Shown piece after piece: positions 13,831-28,016 of a stretch of 64,000 nucleotides of DNA (position 1 is the stretch's first letter; every line of letters begins with the position of its first letter). The translations under genes and the position numbers were made by a program. The notes beneath the pieces were generated by a model. That model ran no database searches. It had not been told where the DNA came from and was given only the letters and a program-made list of their open reading frames with translations. Source of the DNA: Callaeas wilsoni (taxonomy: Eukaryota; Chordata; Aves; Passeriformes; Callaeidae). The DNA lies in contig VWPU01010145.1 of the NCBI GenBank assembly GCA_013398955.1, forward strand, positions 248,001-312,000, read 5' to 3'.

Positions 13831-14914
13831 TGAACATGCGTGGATAAATAGAATATCTGCTTTTGTAAAGAACTTTTTTTTTTTTAATCCTTCCTTTAAT
13901 CATAAAGTAGACTTTATTTATACTTTCCAGCTTATGCAAGACGTGTACTGAGGAGAGGAAAACTGGAGATGTTCAAGTAGTTAGTTTTGAGGCTATGTGC
14001 AGCTCCAGCCCTCCTGATGACTAGCAGGATTTCCAACTGCAAGGCTTTCCTGCGGAAGACATTATTGGCTTGATTCTGCTCTTTGATGTGCTGAGTATAA
14101 TCCCCACCCAAGATTAGGCATATGGTGTAAACTCAGTCTGGGCCTCTTAAGGAGAAGGCCACCCTTCCAGGTATCAGTCAGCAGAGAGGGGCTATAGGTG
14201 ACACCAACACGCAGAAGGTGAGAATACTTACAGTCTAAGAAAATCCTGGCTGCCAATACCTGCTCTTGTGCTGGTAGAAGAGGGAGAAGAGGAAACAAAT
14301 GTTTTACTCTCTTTTAGTGCATCAGTATAACAGATGACTGTTGTGCATATTCATATACCAACACTATAACAGATGTGTTAAAAACCATTATTATATCTGT
14401 AAAGAATGTGGTCACCAGAGCTCAGAGCAGGGCTGTGCCTCCCACAGAGACAGTGGGTAGAAAGGTTAGCCTTCATCCCCATCATGGACAATTTAATATT
14501 ATGCCTGAAGGGCAAGTTTCAGGACTTTGTTGTGACTTGATCTCCATGTCCATTTTCTACTTACATGGACAATAATTTCTCAGAATGCAGGGAGACCCAA
14601 AGGTTAACATAATTCTCCCTTTGAATAGTCCTTGCAATGTATAGCCACTTATGTGGTCTCTGAGGCGGAGACTCAGTCCATGACAGCAAGTACACATGAT
14701 TTAGAATATAGCATTCTAAATTGCTGAAGCCTTTTAAAAAATTTCTCCTACTCCTGCCAAGACTCATTGGCTGGGTGCTAAAGGTAGAAAAAAATTACAG
14801 TTGTAAACAGAGTGCAGTTTTTAACAGGAGGAGATTTAACATCTGAAACTGGCACTGAGAGATGTGATGCAGTCATTGGCACAGGGACACTTCATGCCTC
14901 AGCACCAGTTGGCA

Positions 14915-14931
14915 CACAGAATGATTCTGTG
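14915..14931. repeat. Short perfect inverted repeat resembling a CR1 tail
   Basis: CACAGAAT and ATTCTGTG are exact reverse complements separated by one G. The ATTCTGTGAT part resembles the 8-bp terminal microsatellite of CR1 elements (ATTCTGTG/ATTCTATG), so this may be the last remnant of a CR1 3' end. There is not enough flanking similarity to call the element. Confidence 0.3.
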
Positions 14932-16590
14932 ATAAAAGCAAAAATACTTTCTTCATCCCCTGTTAGAATTCCTTCATTATGAGCTCTTGGATTATCTTGG
15001 AGATGTGGGTTGGCTTATGATGGAGGCTGGGAATACTGGAAATAAATCTTTTTGCCTTTAGAATGGGTGCTTTGTCAGATTGTTGAGTCTTGTTTTCCTG
15101 TTTTATTGTTACCATTAACTAAATCATAAGACAGCTCTGTGTAAGGTTGTTGTTTTCAGTGATGTCTGCTGTAGTTGTCTAGATCCCTTTGAGAACTGGC
15201 ATCTGCTTTGATGCATGATATGCACTTTTTAACCTTCAAGCAAATTATTTTCTTAAAAGCAAGGAAGGAAATTTTTCAAACCACTAGTTTTCAAATATTT
15301 TCTGATAAGAAAGTCTGCATCACTGTTCAGCACAGCTAATCTCTGCAAAATGAAGTAGCTTCCATGCAGCCACCATATTTGATCAAGCTCCAGAAATGCC
15401 TAGAAAAAACAGTCACATCAGATGGTCTCACAGAACTGCAGATGTGACGTTCCATTATCAGTGCCTTAAAGAGGAGCTATTAATGCCACCAACAGCCATA
15501 AGATGTAGTGGTTCCTGCTAAGCACCTTCACAACACTGTTTTAAGTGGGTAAATGCCATAAGAAATTGACAAAATCATGGTGTAAGCATTACAAAATTTC
15601 CAGCAGAGAAAAAGGCACTGAAAGCAAGATTTGACAGGTGTCCTCAAGATCTGAGAAGTCCCACCTGGAAACCTTTGCTTTTAGCAAAGTGAAGTGGGGC
15701 CGCTATCAAACAGACAGAAAGAAAGTTAACAGGAGTGAACACTGGATTTTCTAAATTTTAGTGTCTTTGCAAGGCCATTCACACACATCATTATGGCATG
15801 GTTTCTGAAACAGTCTGGAGCAGCTTTGTGTAAGGCTTGTTAGGTCACTTGCAGGCAGCAATATTAAAAGTTTTAAGTGCTAGAATATCCCTTCCCTCTT
15901 CTCTCACTGTCCATCATATTCATTGGAATGAGAGTAGCAGGACCACGTCAGAGTTAAGGTTGGCTGCCAAATTTCAAAGCTTTCAAAACCTCTTTATTTC
16001 ATAACTGCAACATTGTAATACCACTGCTTTAAATTAGCTGATATGTATTTACTAACTTAATCTTAGTACAATGCGGGGGCTTAAGGGTCTGGGAAAATTG
16101 GACAGCTTTGATCCCTATAAACCCCTATTAGCACAGGTACTGATACAATTATCTGCAGGGTCACTCTACATACTTACAGGCTAGCAGTCCAGTCAACAGA
16201 TCAAACTACCTCATTTATCATCATGTGATCTGTTTCTAATTAGTTCACTCCAGTTAATGGTTTCTTAAAACTGTCTTTTTTGAATTTTTTTTTCAGAAAC
16301 ACATAAACCACTTGAAATAACTTCTCAACATTGGCTAAATACATTATTTATATCCTGGCATGTTTCCAGTTGTACAAATTACACAGAATTCATTTACTTC
16401 ATGAAATAGGTGATTTCATTGCTCTCAGAGATGGAAGGCACAGAACAGTGTTGGGGTGATGGTAGGGTCTGACAAAAATCTTTTTAACACATTCAGTACA
16501 TAGTCCTGGCTCATGGAGTCTGACATTTACAGTTTTGATATGTCTAAATACAGCTAGTTTTATCTCCTTACAGGAAAGCATAATCAGATT

Positions 16591-16620
16591 GAGATTTGCT
16601 GATCAAATGAGATTTGCTGA
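16591..16620. repeat. Two-copy 12-bp direct repeat
   Basis: GAGATTTGCTGA occurs at 16591-16602 and again at 16609-16620, an 18-bp period separated by TCAAAT. It is probably a small replication-slippage duplication, and I see no further copies. Confidence 0.6.
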
Positions 16621-19600
16621 ATGACTGGTACTCCATGAACAAATGTCAAATTAGACTTACAAGTACAGGTTGTATTACCAGTGTGGATTGGAACAAAAAG
16701 GAAATGTCAACGGTTTTGCATGCCAGTCGTAAATTGCTGGTCTTAATTAAAGTGTAATAAAATTTTAAATTTGATCAAAGCATGTAGCACCTATTGTAAG
16801 CCTACTGTTTCATCAGGGAGATTTATACCCTTTGCTTTCTTCTCAGTACATCTAGTTATTGCATCTGCTTATTAGTAGATTTGCTATTAGAAGTACACCT
16901 CTCCTGATGGTCTGTGGGCCAGGATTTAGTGTTATTAGGCTTGACCTGGTTTGATTTCCTGTCAAAGAAACCCTTCATCCTCAAGCATTTCATATACTGC
17001 AGTGACCACTGTGCCAGAAGGAGTGAAGTGGAATTTAACCAGATTGGTATACTGGTGTGGAGGGCCTGTAAAGAGCATGAAACTATCAGTCTTAGAAAAA
17101 TATATTTAGTTAAACTTGTAAAGAATGGCTGTCTCAGAAATTCATAACGTGAGCTTTCATCAAAGACTGAAGTGTTAATAAGTTGTCATATTAGTTTCTG
17201 CAAAGCAAGCATTCACTTCTGAGGGAGAGTACACATGGACACAAGCCAGGGTTGAAAATCCTGCTTTACTTTTACCCAAATCAAGTAAAGCCCAAGTTTC
17301 ACATATCATCAGCTCAGCACCACCTCTTTGCTTCCAGGTGCCATGGTAGGTTTTTTTCCGGAAATTTTTCTTTTTCAGCAATATTTAAAAGGGAAGGTAA
17401 TCTCTGAAACAAAGTCATAGCTAGCACTGGCAGACACTTGCACATTGAGTGTGGCAAGGAAAGATATGCAGGCACAATCTGCACCTCCAGATTTTCTGTG
17501 TAAAGTGTTGATGTCCCAGCTTAAATAATAAGACATCTGTGTGGCAAATGCTTATCATGCAACTTCCCATAACATTTATAGGATGAAGCCAAAGATAGGG
17601 CAAGAAAAGGCCAGCTAGGGAGGAAAGAAATAATTTGGAGAAGGAGAAAAAGGTTAAAAATTTGTAGCTAAGGAAAAGGGAGACGAAAAACAGTGTTTCG
17701 GCTCTTCCAAACGTTGGTGACTCAGACATTAAGACAAACTCCTGTCCTTGGATGTTCGAGCCTTGCCAGGAGTGAAATTTCCCAGTCTCACATGTTTCTT
17801 GTTAGATCGTCAGAAGGTAGAAAAAGAAAAGAAAAGGAAAAAAAGAGACCCCCTTATTCCTCATTTTCTCCAGATTTGGAAAATAATAATTCCCTATGAA
17901 TGCCGCTCTCTCTCCAGTGACATCTATATTGTTAACAGAAATGACGACTCAGAAACACAAACTTCTGTGGTAAGAGCAGTGTTCATATCCTGTTGTTGCC
18001 TGTTTGGCTGTCAAAGCTGACTTTCATATCTTATGGTTTTTTTTCCATTGTAAGGAGACATTCCTGTTAAGCTAAATATTGTTCCCAAGCTCAAGAAAAT
18101 CTCTCAATTTTTTGACACTCTCTTTGCAATGCTTCTTCGTTTCCATGGAGAAATTTTGTGTTAAGATGGGTCTTGTTAGCAGGTGGCACCTCTGATTATA
18201 GCTAAGTGGATACTCCTGAAACTGAAATAAAAGTTGCTTTAGCCGCCTTTTCATGTTACATCCAGTCTTGTCCCTCTGGAAGAACCTGGTATACTTGCTA
18301 TGTGTTTTAGATACTGACTCATTTATAATGAGTTAGACTGAAAGTAGATGAGTTTATGAGTTTATTCCTTTACTTGCAAAACGGGCTTATTCCCTGATTT
18401 CTTTGCTTTTTTTTTCATGGAAACTACATGGCAAAGTGGGAAATGTATGTGTTCTTTTAGGAAAGCCAAGAAATAACCACAGTGTGATATCTGTCACTAT
18501 ATGTAAAGTTATTGAAGGTAGATCAGTTTTATCCCGGTTGTAATGGATACGATTTTTTCACCAGAGTGAAAGGATGTTGTTGTAATGATGGCAAATGTGA
18601 AGTAATGGTCTCTGTCATAATAGAGTGGCTTCTGATCTTTTTTCCTACTTGAAGTTTTGCTACTGTTGTTTCCTTGCTGTTTGCTTGCAGCCCAGTGTGG
18701 ATATGTTGAGGGCTGTCAAGGAACTCAAGGAATTTGTTCAACTGTTTAAACTGTTAAATGCTTCATGATTCTTTGGTTCCAGTGAGAGTCATAAGGCTCT
18801 CACAGTCACTACTACGGAGTACTGTAAAACAAATATTATGTCATATTGGCATATACCATACCTTTTGAGGCCTGCCAATATTGTGGTTTTGTCTGATCCA
18901 TTGCTTCATGAGCAAGGCTCATGCAGATGTTCTCATCCATACCTCCATGTTGAAGTTTCAAGATTATCCTAGACTTCAGTTCTAACTTTTTGAATAATAA
19001 ATAGGCATATTTTTAGCTTTTACCTGCAGTAAGGTGGCAGATACCTGAAAATCACAAAAAAATTTACAATTTCAGTTTTCAAATATCAAAGATATCACGT
19101 GGTGTGTGAAAAACAAATGCCACGATGTTAACTGAGCAGAAGTGCCAGAGTTTGCATAAGGAAATGCTGGCATGAATTTCATAGGGTGAATAATATGTTC
19201 TTTACAGGGTATCCAAGACCATCATGATGAAGCCTTACAGAAATGGGTAATATTTTTATTTTACATTTTTTATCCTTCTTTGGTGTGGAAGAAGTTCTAG
19301 TATCATGAGGACAAGCAGGAAAATAAATCTCTTTCAGTAAGTAACTGGAATTTTTTAATTTCTCACCTTAAGGAAGTGGGAAGGAAAAGACATTATTATC
19401 TCAAAAATATTTGAATTACACATATATCTTAAATGAGTTCTGAGGAATAGTAAATTCACGGCCTGGAAGTAGAACCATCTCTATTTTTCACAGTGTTTGG
19501 ATTTTCCTTGAAGGATGTGGAACTCCTATTTGCATTATCTTGGAAGCTGTTCTTGTGGTTTTGAATCTTTACATAGAGACAGTTTTGAATCACGTGCTGT

Positions 19601-20227
19601 GGCATATGTCTAGCCCAGCTGTTCTCTCTGTACTTATATGGTCCCATCACTATAAATCTCTGAGTGGATCAAAAGTAAAATCAAAATTATTCTTGCAGTA
19701 GCCATGGTTGGGGAAGCATTTGGTGTCCACCATTAAATATATGGGTAAATTAGAGATAAGGGTTATGAAGCGTTTAGTCTCAAATCAAGCAAAATGTCTC
19801 TGCTTGAAATTGATCCCTCTGCTGAGTCCCAACCAAATGCACCTTCTTCATTACACCTTTTTCCAGGAAGCAGAGAATGTGTGTATTTTTTGAAATGACA
19901 TGTATGGGCAGTCCTCATGTGGCACTGATGTCTTCAAAGATTGAAAAAATTGCAGCTAAAATCTTCAGTGCTGTGCAGCTGTATTCTGTGCAGTCCTGGG
20001 AAGGATGAGCAGTTCCAGGAAAGGAGACCAAAAGCAATTATCTCTGCATTTTTTATCTGCCTTTTACACTGTTAGTACCCCAGTGAGCCATCTCTTCTTA
20101 TATACTTTTCCCTAACCCACAATAGTTTCTTGATCTAAAGTTTAACACAAAGACCAAATCCAGCATATATTTTTGCCTTTTTTATACACTGTGCTATTTT
20201 AAACGGGGGGAAAAAAAAAGAATGAAG

Positions 20228-20243
20228 TGCTTTGATCAAAGCA
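20228..20243. promoter_or_regulatory. 16-bp palindrome with back-to-back TCF/LEF-type sites
   Basis: TGCTTTGATCAAAGCA is its own exact reverse complement. Each half contains the TCF/LEF HMG-box core (CTTTGATC / GATCAAAG) known as the nuclear target of Wnt/beta-catenin signalling. The two cores share the central GATC. It lies in featureless AT-rich DNA just after an A-run. Function is inferred from the motif only, and no promoter or gene is visible nearby. Confidence 0.25.
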
Positions 20244-23200
20244 TTTTTCTCTGACATAGCAAGGCATAATAATGTATCCTCTCAAATACCTCAGCTTTCA
20301 AATGCAAGAAGGCATTCTCACGTTTATACCATAGAAGGTGCTACTGGGATATTCCAGATTCCCTTCATTCCGAAGAGATCTGCTAACCTCAGAAAAATGA
20401 GGGAGGTGGTTTGCTTGGCCTGAGATTTCACAATACTGTGATGCACTTGGGGAGTTTCAGGGCCCAGCACCCAGGCACAGGGCTACAGGCTCCTCTTGCA
20501 CCTGAGTGTACCACCAGCTGGATTCAGACAAAGATCTCAGGCTGGAAGAATTAGCACAAAACCACTTCTTAACAGCCACAAACTTTAAACAGCTTCCCCT
20601 GCCATTGCCCATTTGAATTTATTATTGGTATTTATGTACATGAAATAACCTTGTTTTAAACACTTAGCAGATAGACATGTCAGATGGGTGGTGTCATCCA
20701 CACAGTGTAATAGGAGACCATCGCACCCACAGGATGTTGGGCAGAGACAGAGGGAAAACTGCATGTGCTCCTCCAGCTCTGACTTGTGGGAGTTGCCAGC
20801 CCAAAACATAACTTTTTATCAGAAACTTAAACTCCAAAAAATTAATCTGGTGGAGCTTTTACAATGCCTTACACAATCCAGGTTGCACTTCCCCTCCAAG
20901 ATAAACCATCAGTCAAGCCTTGGAGAAGTGGCATGGTATTCAGGACAAGTGGGCTGTCGCAGCTGGGCATCCTGGCTCAGTGGGTGAGCGCAAGATCATT
21001 ATTTTATATCCTTGGACAGTCCACTGGGGTAAACACTGCCTGAAAAGACAAGTTTTGAGATCTACTGATGTACTACTGTGTAGTGGGGTGTGTTATACTA
21101 CCTAATCAAGTATTTCTAACACGTGGTCTAGAACTCTGTTCCTTGATAAATGGCTGAACTACAGTAAAGATGTCCTGCATGTTTCCCTGATGAGCACATT
21201 CTTTTCAGAAAGTCAGCCTGCAAATACCAAGTCATAGCAAAGAAATCTATAGCAAATAATGTAAATAATTGAAAGATACACAATCAAGATATATGGATGA
21301 GTGGAACAGCTGCCCCAGGGAGGGAGTTTCAGGAACAGGGGTTGTTGCTATCTAACCAGGAATGAATATTACTATTTTAGCACTTTTTTTGAGCACCTTG
21401 GAGCTTAACTAACAGACATTCATGATATTGTTTTCAATAAAGACTCAGAGAGTGTTCTCCTGTTCCTCCTTCTGGCTGCTAAGGCTGGCTCTTTTTTGAC
21501 TGTATCTAGAATGTCACACTACATCCCAGAGCCAGAGAGGCTGTAGCCATGTTCCTTGAAGGAAAGGTTGGAAGACTCTGCAGGGACAGTACAAATGATG
21601 GGAAGGGTCTGGGAGGTAATAGCTCTAATGCACCACCCGATGACCAACTGCAGCAATCAGTGTGGCTGAATAGCTTCGGGTGGGACAGCCATCGAGAATG
21701 TCTGAATGATCTGACATGCACCTGATTTGGAGGGACAAAAAACACTTTGTAGTGAATAAAAAAACTCTGTCCTTTTGGTCATTGATGTTTATCCTCAGAA
21801 GTTCCCTCTTAGACTCATAGATACATCTGAAAAGCAGAGACGATCCTCATCACATGTGCCATCTCCAGGCCACCAACACCTCAAATTTATTTGGACACCA
21901 TCAGAGTGGAGAGGGAGGCATGCTGTCCCAGAGTAGTGGCAGCAGTATCTTCCAGCTTTCGGTCAGGCCCTGGGCTCATGTAGGCAGAGATGTTCCTTGA
22001 GGTTTGCCAGGTCCTTTGACAGGGATGCAGCTGCTAAGAAGAGGCTTTTCCTTTTGACAGGAAGTAAAAAGGCAACCTGAAAAAAGTTTTCTTCCATTTT
22101 GGAAGTAGCATTTAGGGCATGAGTGGTTCACATTTCACAGGTTTAGAAGCCCAGCATGCATCTGTACATGTCTGTGGCACAATTCGTCCTCCAGTTACTC
22201 AAGTGAATTTTCCTGAGCATTTATACCCGCGAGACTCCCACTCAAATCTTTGTGTGCCAAGCTAGTCTGAACGGTCAGGACACGAGCAGTGTGATTCACT
22301 TTCAGATGTAAGAAAACAGTTCTTGAAAAGGATTGACTGTATACAGCAACTCTGGCAAGAGGTTCTGTAGAAATCCAAAGTCTCTTTCCTGACTTCTGTG
22401 CTAAGGAAGGCAATGTTATGGCAAGACTGAGCTCTTTTCCTCTGCAAGAATAGAAACTGTTAAGTGGAACAGACATGAAGCACAAAAAACCCCCAGGAAT
22501 TCCAGTAACTACTCTGAGCCAGATTTTAGAGGTTACATCCAATACATCAACATACCTTTCTTTCTTATGTTAATGAAATATCAGTCAATAACTTGTGTAG
22601 AACAAATCCTCTTATATGTATAAGCATGTAGCAGTAAGTCACCAGGGTAGCCCAAAGCTCTAAAGCAAGAGATCAGTGAGGATAAGTCAGCTTAGCTGCA
22701 CTGCAACATTTCCAGTAGACATCAAATGAGAATCTGGCTGTACAGCTGAGGATCATGTTAATGCCCCCATGATGCAGTTTTCTAAGCTGTTTCTTTTTGT
22801 GGTGACTCTCATTACCCCTATGCAGTTCTTGCCTCACAAATTCAGCTGGTGTAGTTTCCAGTTTGGATCTAGATCTGTGAAGCCGGAAGGTGGGGCATTC
22901 CTCTGGGTCTGGGCTAACACTGTCTTCTCTAATATGAACTGTCTTTGTATTTATTTTAAACTTTATTTTCTGGTGGTTTTGAAACGACATAAACTGCTGT
23001 ATTCTTTAAGCAGTGCTGAAAAATCAAAAGCATTTAATTTCCAAGGATTTACTCTTTCTGAAAACTGAGCAAGAAAATACACTGTACCTGGCAAAGGGAA
23101 CAGAGGGAATAAACCAACAAAACCCACATACCGTCAAAATATCAACAGTGATTCATAAGGCTTACAAATTGCTACCTATGGATTCCAGGTGTCTGAAATA

Positions 23201-26200
23201 AATTATTTAAACTAAGCATAAACCAAACATTGTGATAGAGGTCAAATTCTTAATTTTGCTGCCAACAGTGGTGTTTGACAAATGCAAATACAAGAAACCA
23301 GATTTTATACATTATTGTTGTAGAAAAATTCTTATTTTGTATTTTGTTTTGTATTTTAAGCCATGTCTAAGTTATGAGAAAGGTTTTCTTACCTGAGTCC
23401 TAAGAAAACAGTATGCTCAGATGTAACCTAGTCCCAAGAAACACAACAAGATTATTTAGATAGCTAAATCCAGCGTATCTGCAAACCCATTTGGGACTGT
23501 CATTTGCAAAACAGACTGAAATGAATCTACTATCTACTGTCAATCACTGATAGTTTTTCTCAAGGTAATTGAGTTATCACAATAGCCTAAGTAAAGATGC
23601 CCTTCCTCAGAGCAGTTGATCACTTGGGCACCTGATTATCTCTCCAGAGGTATACCATAGCTGAAATAAACAAACATGCAGGTTTTGCATAGTTTTGGAA
23701 ATCACATCAAATTGAAGTATCAAATATTTATAGGTAGGTGAAAAAATAAAAAGGACTATATACATTCAGTCTCAGTTTCTCTGTCACTTTCAATATTTTG
23801 TCACTTAGGATTTTAGTCAAAGTTTTCCAAAATTTTTCTTTGCTATCATGGTCACTGTTTCTCTGAAAGTTTTTCTAGTATTTTTCTGCTTCATCTCTTC
23901 TGTCTTTATGAACCACAGAGGTTTTCCAAGTCTCTCGTGTCTTTCTTTTAATACAGCCTTAATACCTGCTTGTCTTTTTTTTTTTGGAAAAAAAATTAGA
24001 AGTAACTGGCTCTGTTTAAAATGTGGCTCATGCAAATGCCAGGTAATAGTGCTCCATTATCTCTGACTGGGAATGATATGACAGAACACTCCTGTATATA
24101 TCCTAAATGAAGTTACAACTTGGTGAATGGTATTCTGATAACCATTCTGCCTACATGTAGCAGATTTCCTGTACCCTGAGAAGTCTAGTGGTGTAACATA
24201 TTAATCATAACAGCTAGAATGCATATGCATCCTGGGAAAAATTGTCCAGGTGATACCTGCTGGAATTTAGGATTTGTAGTCCAAGAACAGGAGAGAAGGG
24301 ATCAGGAGGCCACTGCTGTGAAAAGATGAGGTCACTCAGGTGTGGCCACTCTCTATGAATGCATTGTGGGTTTCTGTGCAAGACAATGCATATGAAGGGG
24401 TAAAACTGAGGATGAGGTGGGGATCAGTTGTGCTGGTACACATATGTGCTCTTCACACTCTGAACATTGGAAAGAGCTGCTCCTTCCTTAGGAATGTGCC
24501 AGTTCTTTGACCTTTCATTAGTGATGATGCACATCTTTGGAAAAATCTGAAAATTCAGAGGAGGTGAAGAGAGCTGGTGGTACCTAATTGAAATAGTTTG
24601 CCTAAAAAATTACTCTGTGTATCTGCTCTGTGCATATGTGTATGTATGAATATATTTGGCTTTACTTTGTAATTGTCATTCTTGTGTTTGATGATGATAC
24701 GTGTACTGCTGTAAAATAGAAAGTCAGGCTTTAGAAAAAGTGGAATGACACTGTACATCTAAATACAGATGAGGAGTAGCTGTGCAAGCTGTTAGGTTTA
24801 TCCTGCATATAGTGGAACTGATGGGAGACATCTTTTTGTGCTGAGCAGGAAGGTCTGACTTCCTGAGGCATCAAGATTGGGAAGTTGCTCTGTGTGTGCA
24901 GGGAACAGCCTGGAGGACATGGAGTGTTTGGAAGAGAAATTAAGCTGCCCAAAAGCTGACATATTTGACAGAGCAAGTGGGGAGAATGGGAACATGCCAA
25001 CAGATCTCTGAAGCTCTGCAGAGCCCTGAATATGAAAAGGAGAAACTGAAACTTAAAAGGACTGATAAAGGGGAAATCACTGAATTTACAATTATTGTGT
25101 TAAGAAGATTTTCCATGGGGGAAGTACATTAAATGACTAAGAGTCATTTCACTTCAGAGTGGTGAAGTGGTCTCAGATGAACAATAAGCCTGTAATGAAC
25201 AGGGTTGCTTTTTAAGATGCCACCCTTCAGGGAAAAGCTCTTAAATCCCTTGCCAGATCATTCTCTCCAAGGTAGATTTCAATTTGTGAGAGCTACTGAG
25301 CATTCCACACAGCACATCACAGCTCTGTTCCTTATTTAATTTCTGCCTACAAGTGGCTGCAAGTCTTTAATCCGGGATGGGTGGATTTAATTTTTTTCCT
25401 GGCTTGGCTATCTGTTCTTCAAATGCTGTTAATTTCTGTTAATCTGTGGGATTGTGGGAATCCTTCCTTAGCTAGTTTGGAAAGATGACTCAAGTGCTCA
25501 GTGGCTTCAGGTCAGCACCAAAATCTATGCCAATGGGCCAAGATCATGAGATGATCCTAAAGCAGCCCTTGGAATTACAGTTGATACCTACCCTGAAGAC
25601 ATAAAGAGAAAAAAGTAGAAAACACTCTACTTGTGTTAGCTTCAAATTATGCAAGAGTAACATTATGCTGTCCTTTCACATCAGTGCTCTCCACCTTCAA
25701 CTCTTTTTTTCCACTTGAACTGAAAACCTTTCCAAAGGACAAGACCAGAGTTTACAAGAGACTGCTAGATGCCAGTCCTACAAATATCTGCACATGGTTA
25801 GCTTCATGCACAGGGGTGGTCTTGCTGATGTCAAGTTAAGCACATGCCTAAGTGTTTAGAAGACTCAGCCTTACATCTGACATCCAAGTAAACAGACAAT
25901 CATCTTAAATTCTCCAGGAATTTCTGATCAAAAAGGATGTTTTATTAAAAACAAACCAAATATTTCAATCTATCTAAACTCAGCATTAAAATAGTTTTTA
26001 AATTAAAATTATATTCATAGCTTTAAACCTTTAATTAGTGAAATCCCTTTTTATACACTGAAGTTTAAAACATCACCTATGTTTTAATATCTAAATGCCA
26101 CTTTATAAATTATGAGGGGTCAAACACATCTCCATTAAACAGAATATACTCTATTGCTACACCATTTAAGCATCAGTCGCTCACCTTCATTTTAACTAAA

Positions 26201-26220
26201 CTGATTCTCTTGCATTCCAG

Positions 26221-26509
26221 GATTTGCAGATAAAAATTTGCTCCAGTAGTGATGAATTCTGCATTATGACACCCTCAAGTAACACTTTGAAAGACAGTCT
26301 ATTATACTTGCACAGCCTCTTCTATCCAGTGATCTCAAGCCACTTTGTACAACTCACACAAGTGTTCTTAAGCCAGAGGAGCATTACTGGCTGCATGAAG
26401 GGCAGCGAGAACCGGCAGGGGCTGCACGCGTGCTTTCAGTGCTGCACCATGTGCTCGAGGATCAAGTTCTCCAAATCTAAAGAGCATTGTTTGGTTTCAA
26501 GCTGCTTTG
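26221..26509 (+). other. Candidate coding exon, unidentified
   Basis: A pyrimidine-rich tract ending TTGCATTCCAG (to 26220) is a good 3' splice site, and a GTGAGG donor follows at 26510. The 289 nt between them are open throughout in the frame beginning GAT TTG CAG. The frame then runs on to a stop at 26542-26544. The last third (about 26390-26480) is richer in CpG and GC than its surroundings. It encodes a cysteine-rich stretch with the spacing C-x2-C-C-x2-C followed by basic residues (at about 26435-26475). I do not recognise the protein and no partner exons were found. Open length alone is not significant in a window this size, so this is a candidate only. Confidence 0.2.
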
Positions 26510-28016
26510 GTGAGGCAGGAATCCAAGAGGACTCTGAACAGTAACAGATCCTGCCACTTGCAGACAGACAGAACAGTGGCTATTTTGTGGTCTCAGGTGT
26601 CCTCAGCCTGATTTACTCTGAAAACAAGGACCTGGAAGGGGCACAGTACCAATAGTCTGTGCTTCGAAGGCATGACAGGCTGAACGAATGGCTAGGTGAC
26701 GTTGTTTGAAGGTAACAATTTAGTTGATAAATTTAGACATCCTGGTCTTTTTTCCTGTTTATAAAATGTCTGTAAAGTAACTGACTTTTCCAAATCTTTA
26801 GATACTGCAGTAGCATTTTTTTTTTTGGCCTGTGGGCTAATGGAAAAATGGCTTCTCTGAATATTCACTATGAGTTGATTACTGCTTGTGCCACATGGTT
26901 GGTCAGCTTAATGGTATGGTCTTTCTGTTTCCTGATTGCACACTTCAAGCTTTATGAGCAGGAATAATTTTTTTTGTTCCTTCTTTGTGAGTTATTAATG
27001 AATACACAAAATTGCTCAATGAACATACAGAGTTAAAAAAATATAAGTATTTAAGTGGTTTTTGAGAGTCTTCATAATATTGTTATGCCCGAAAATATTT
27101 ATTTGGTGCAGTGCCTTTGCATCCCAGGGTTACTAGAAAATAAAGTCTTTCATCTTCCAGATTGCTGGGATGAATGAGTTTGCACATACCAGTAAAGCAA
27201 GATTTTGTTCAGGAGACTCAGATCTGGTTTTGTGGATGCTATATTTTGCCAGACCTAAACCATCAATTTCCACCAAAGTGACTCAGTTTAAAATAATTTC
27301 TGTTCTGGTTTCGCCAAAAAACAACAAAAATAAAAAGTCAGAAGAGACTCGGTAGTTACATGAGAGAACATAGCCTATTCTTTGAACAACATATAGATTT
27401 TCCTTCTATCTTGCTGTAGAATGAACGTGTATATACAGAAAAGGCATCTGATATGCCTCAGCAGAAAAAATGAGTCTTACTTATCAGGCATGAAGTTTCA
27501 AAACACTTTCAGAGATATTTTAAGAGCAATGGGTAACAATCTATGTATTTTTTCATAAATATATGTTGAGGTTACCAGTTAACTTATACACTAGATGGAA
27601 TATAGGACACACGAACTTGGCTTTGGAAGTCTACAGCTTTCTTCCCCTTTGACTGGAAAATCACCTTCATTCAGTCAAAGAAATATGTAATCACATTATC
27701 TTGTTTGACATGTCAAACATGCCAAGCAAGAGCCCCTCTAGGAATGGTATCACTGTCTAACAGGCAACACCAACACATATGCAGTGCCCTAACAGAGTCC
27801 AGTTGAATTTAGAAGTGAATAAGGTAGGTCAAATATCCCGTCCATCTGCCTTGCAGCTTAAATCTTTACCGTAAAGCCAATGATCTGTGAAAATAATTTT
27901 TCACAGTTAGAAAACTCACAAATTCATGTCTCTTGAAGGCTTGAGGAGTGACTTCTAAACCTAAGATTACACTTAGTTAATGTACCTTGCTTTGTACTAC
28001 AGCCTTGGAAGAAAAG

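Larger units (their letters stand above)
13831..28016. other. Intergenic or intronic DNA, no gene recognised
   Basis: A 14-kb AT-rich stretch. Open frames are short (mostly under 110 codons) and none matches a family I know. Small features inside it (14915, 16591, 20228, 26221) are listed separately. Purine-rich tracts occur at about 17590-17660 and 17815-17850. A TCF/LEF-like GATCAAAG lies at 16773-16780. I see no RNA gene. Confidence 0.55.

Noticed and set aside
20971..21000. tRNA D-arm-like sequence (GGCTCAGTGGGTGAGCGC)
   Set aside because: No GTTCGANNC T-arm or acceptor pairing follows at the right distance.
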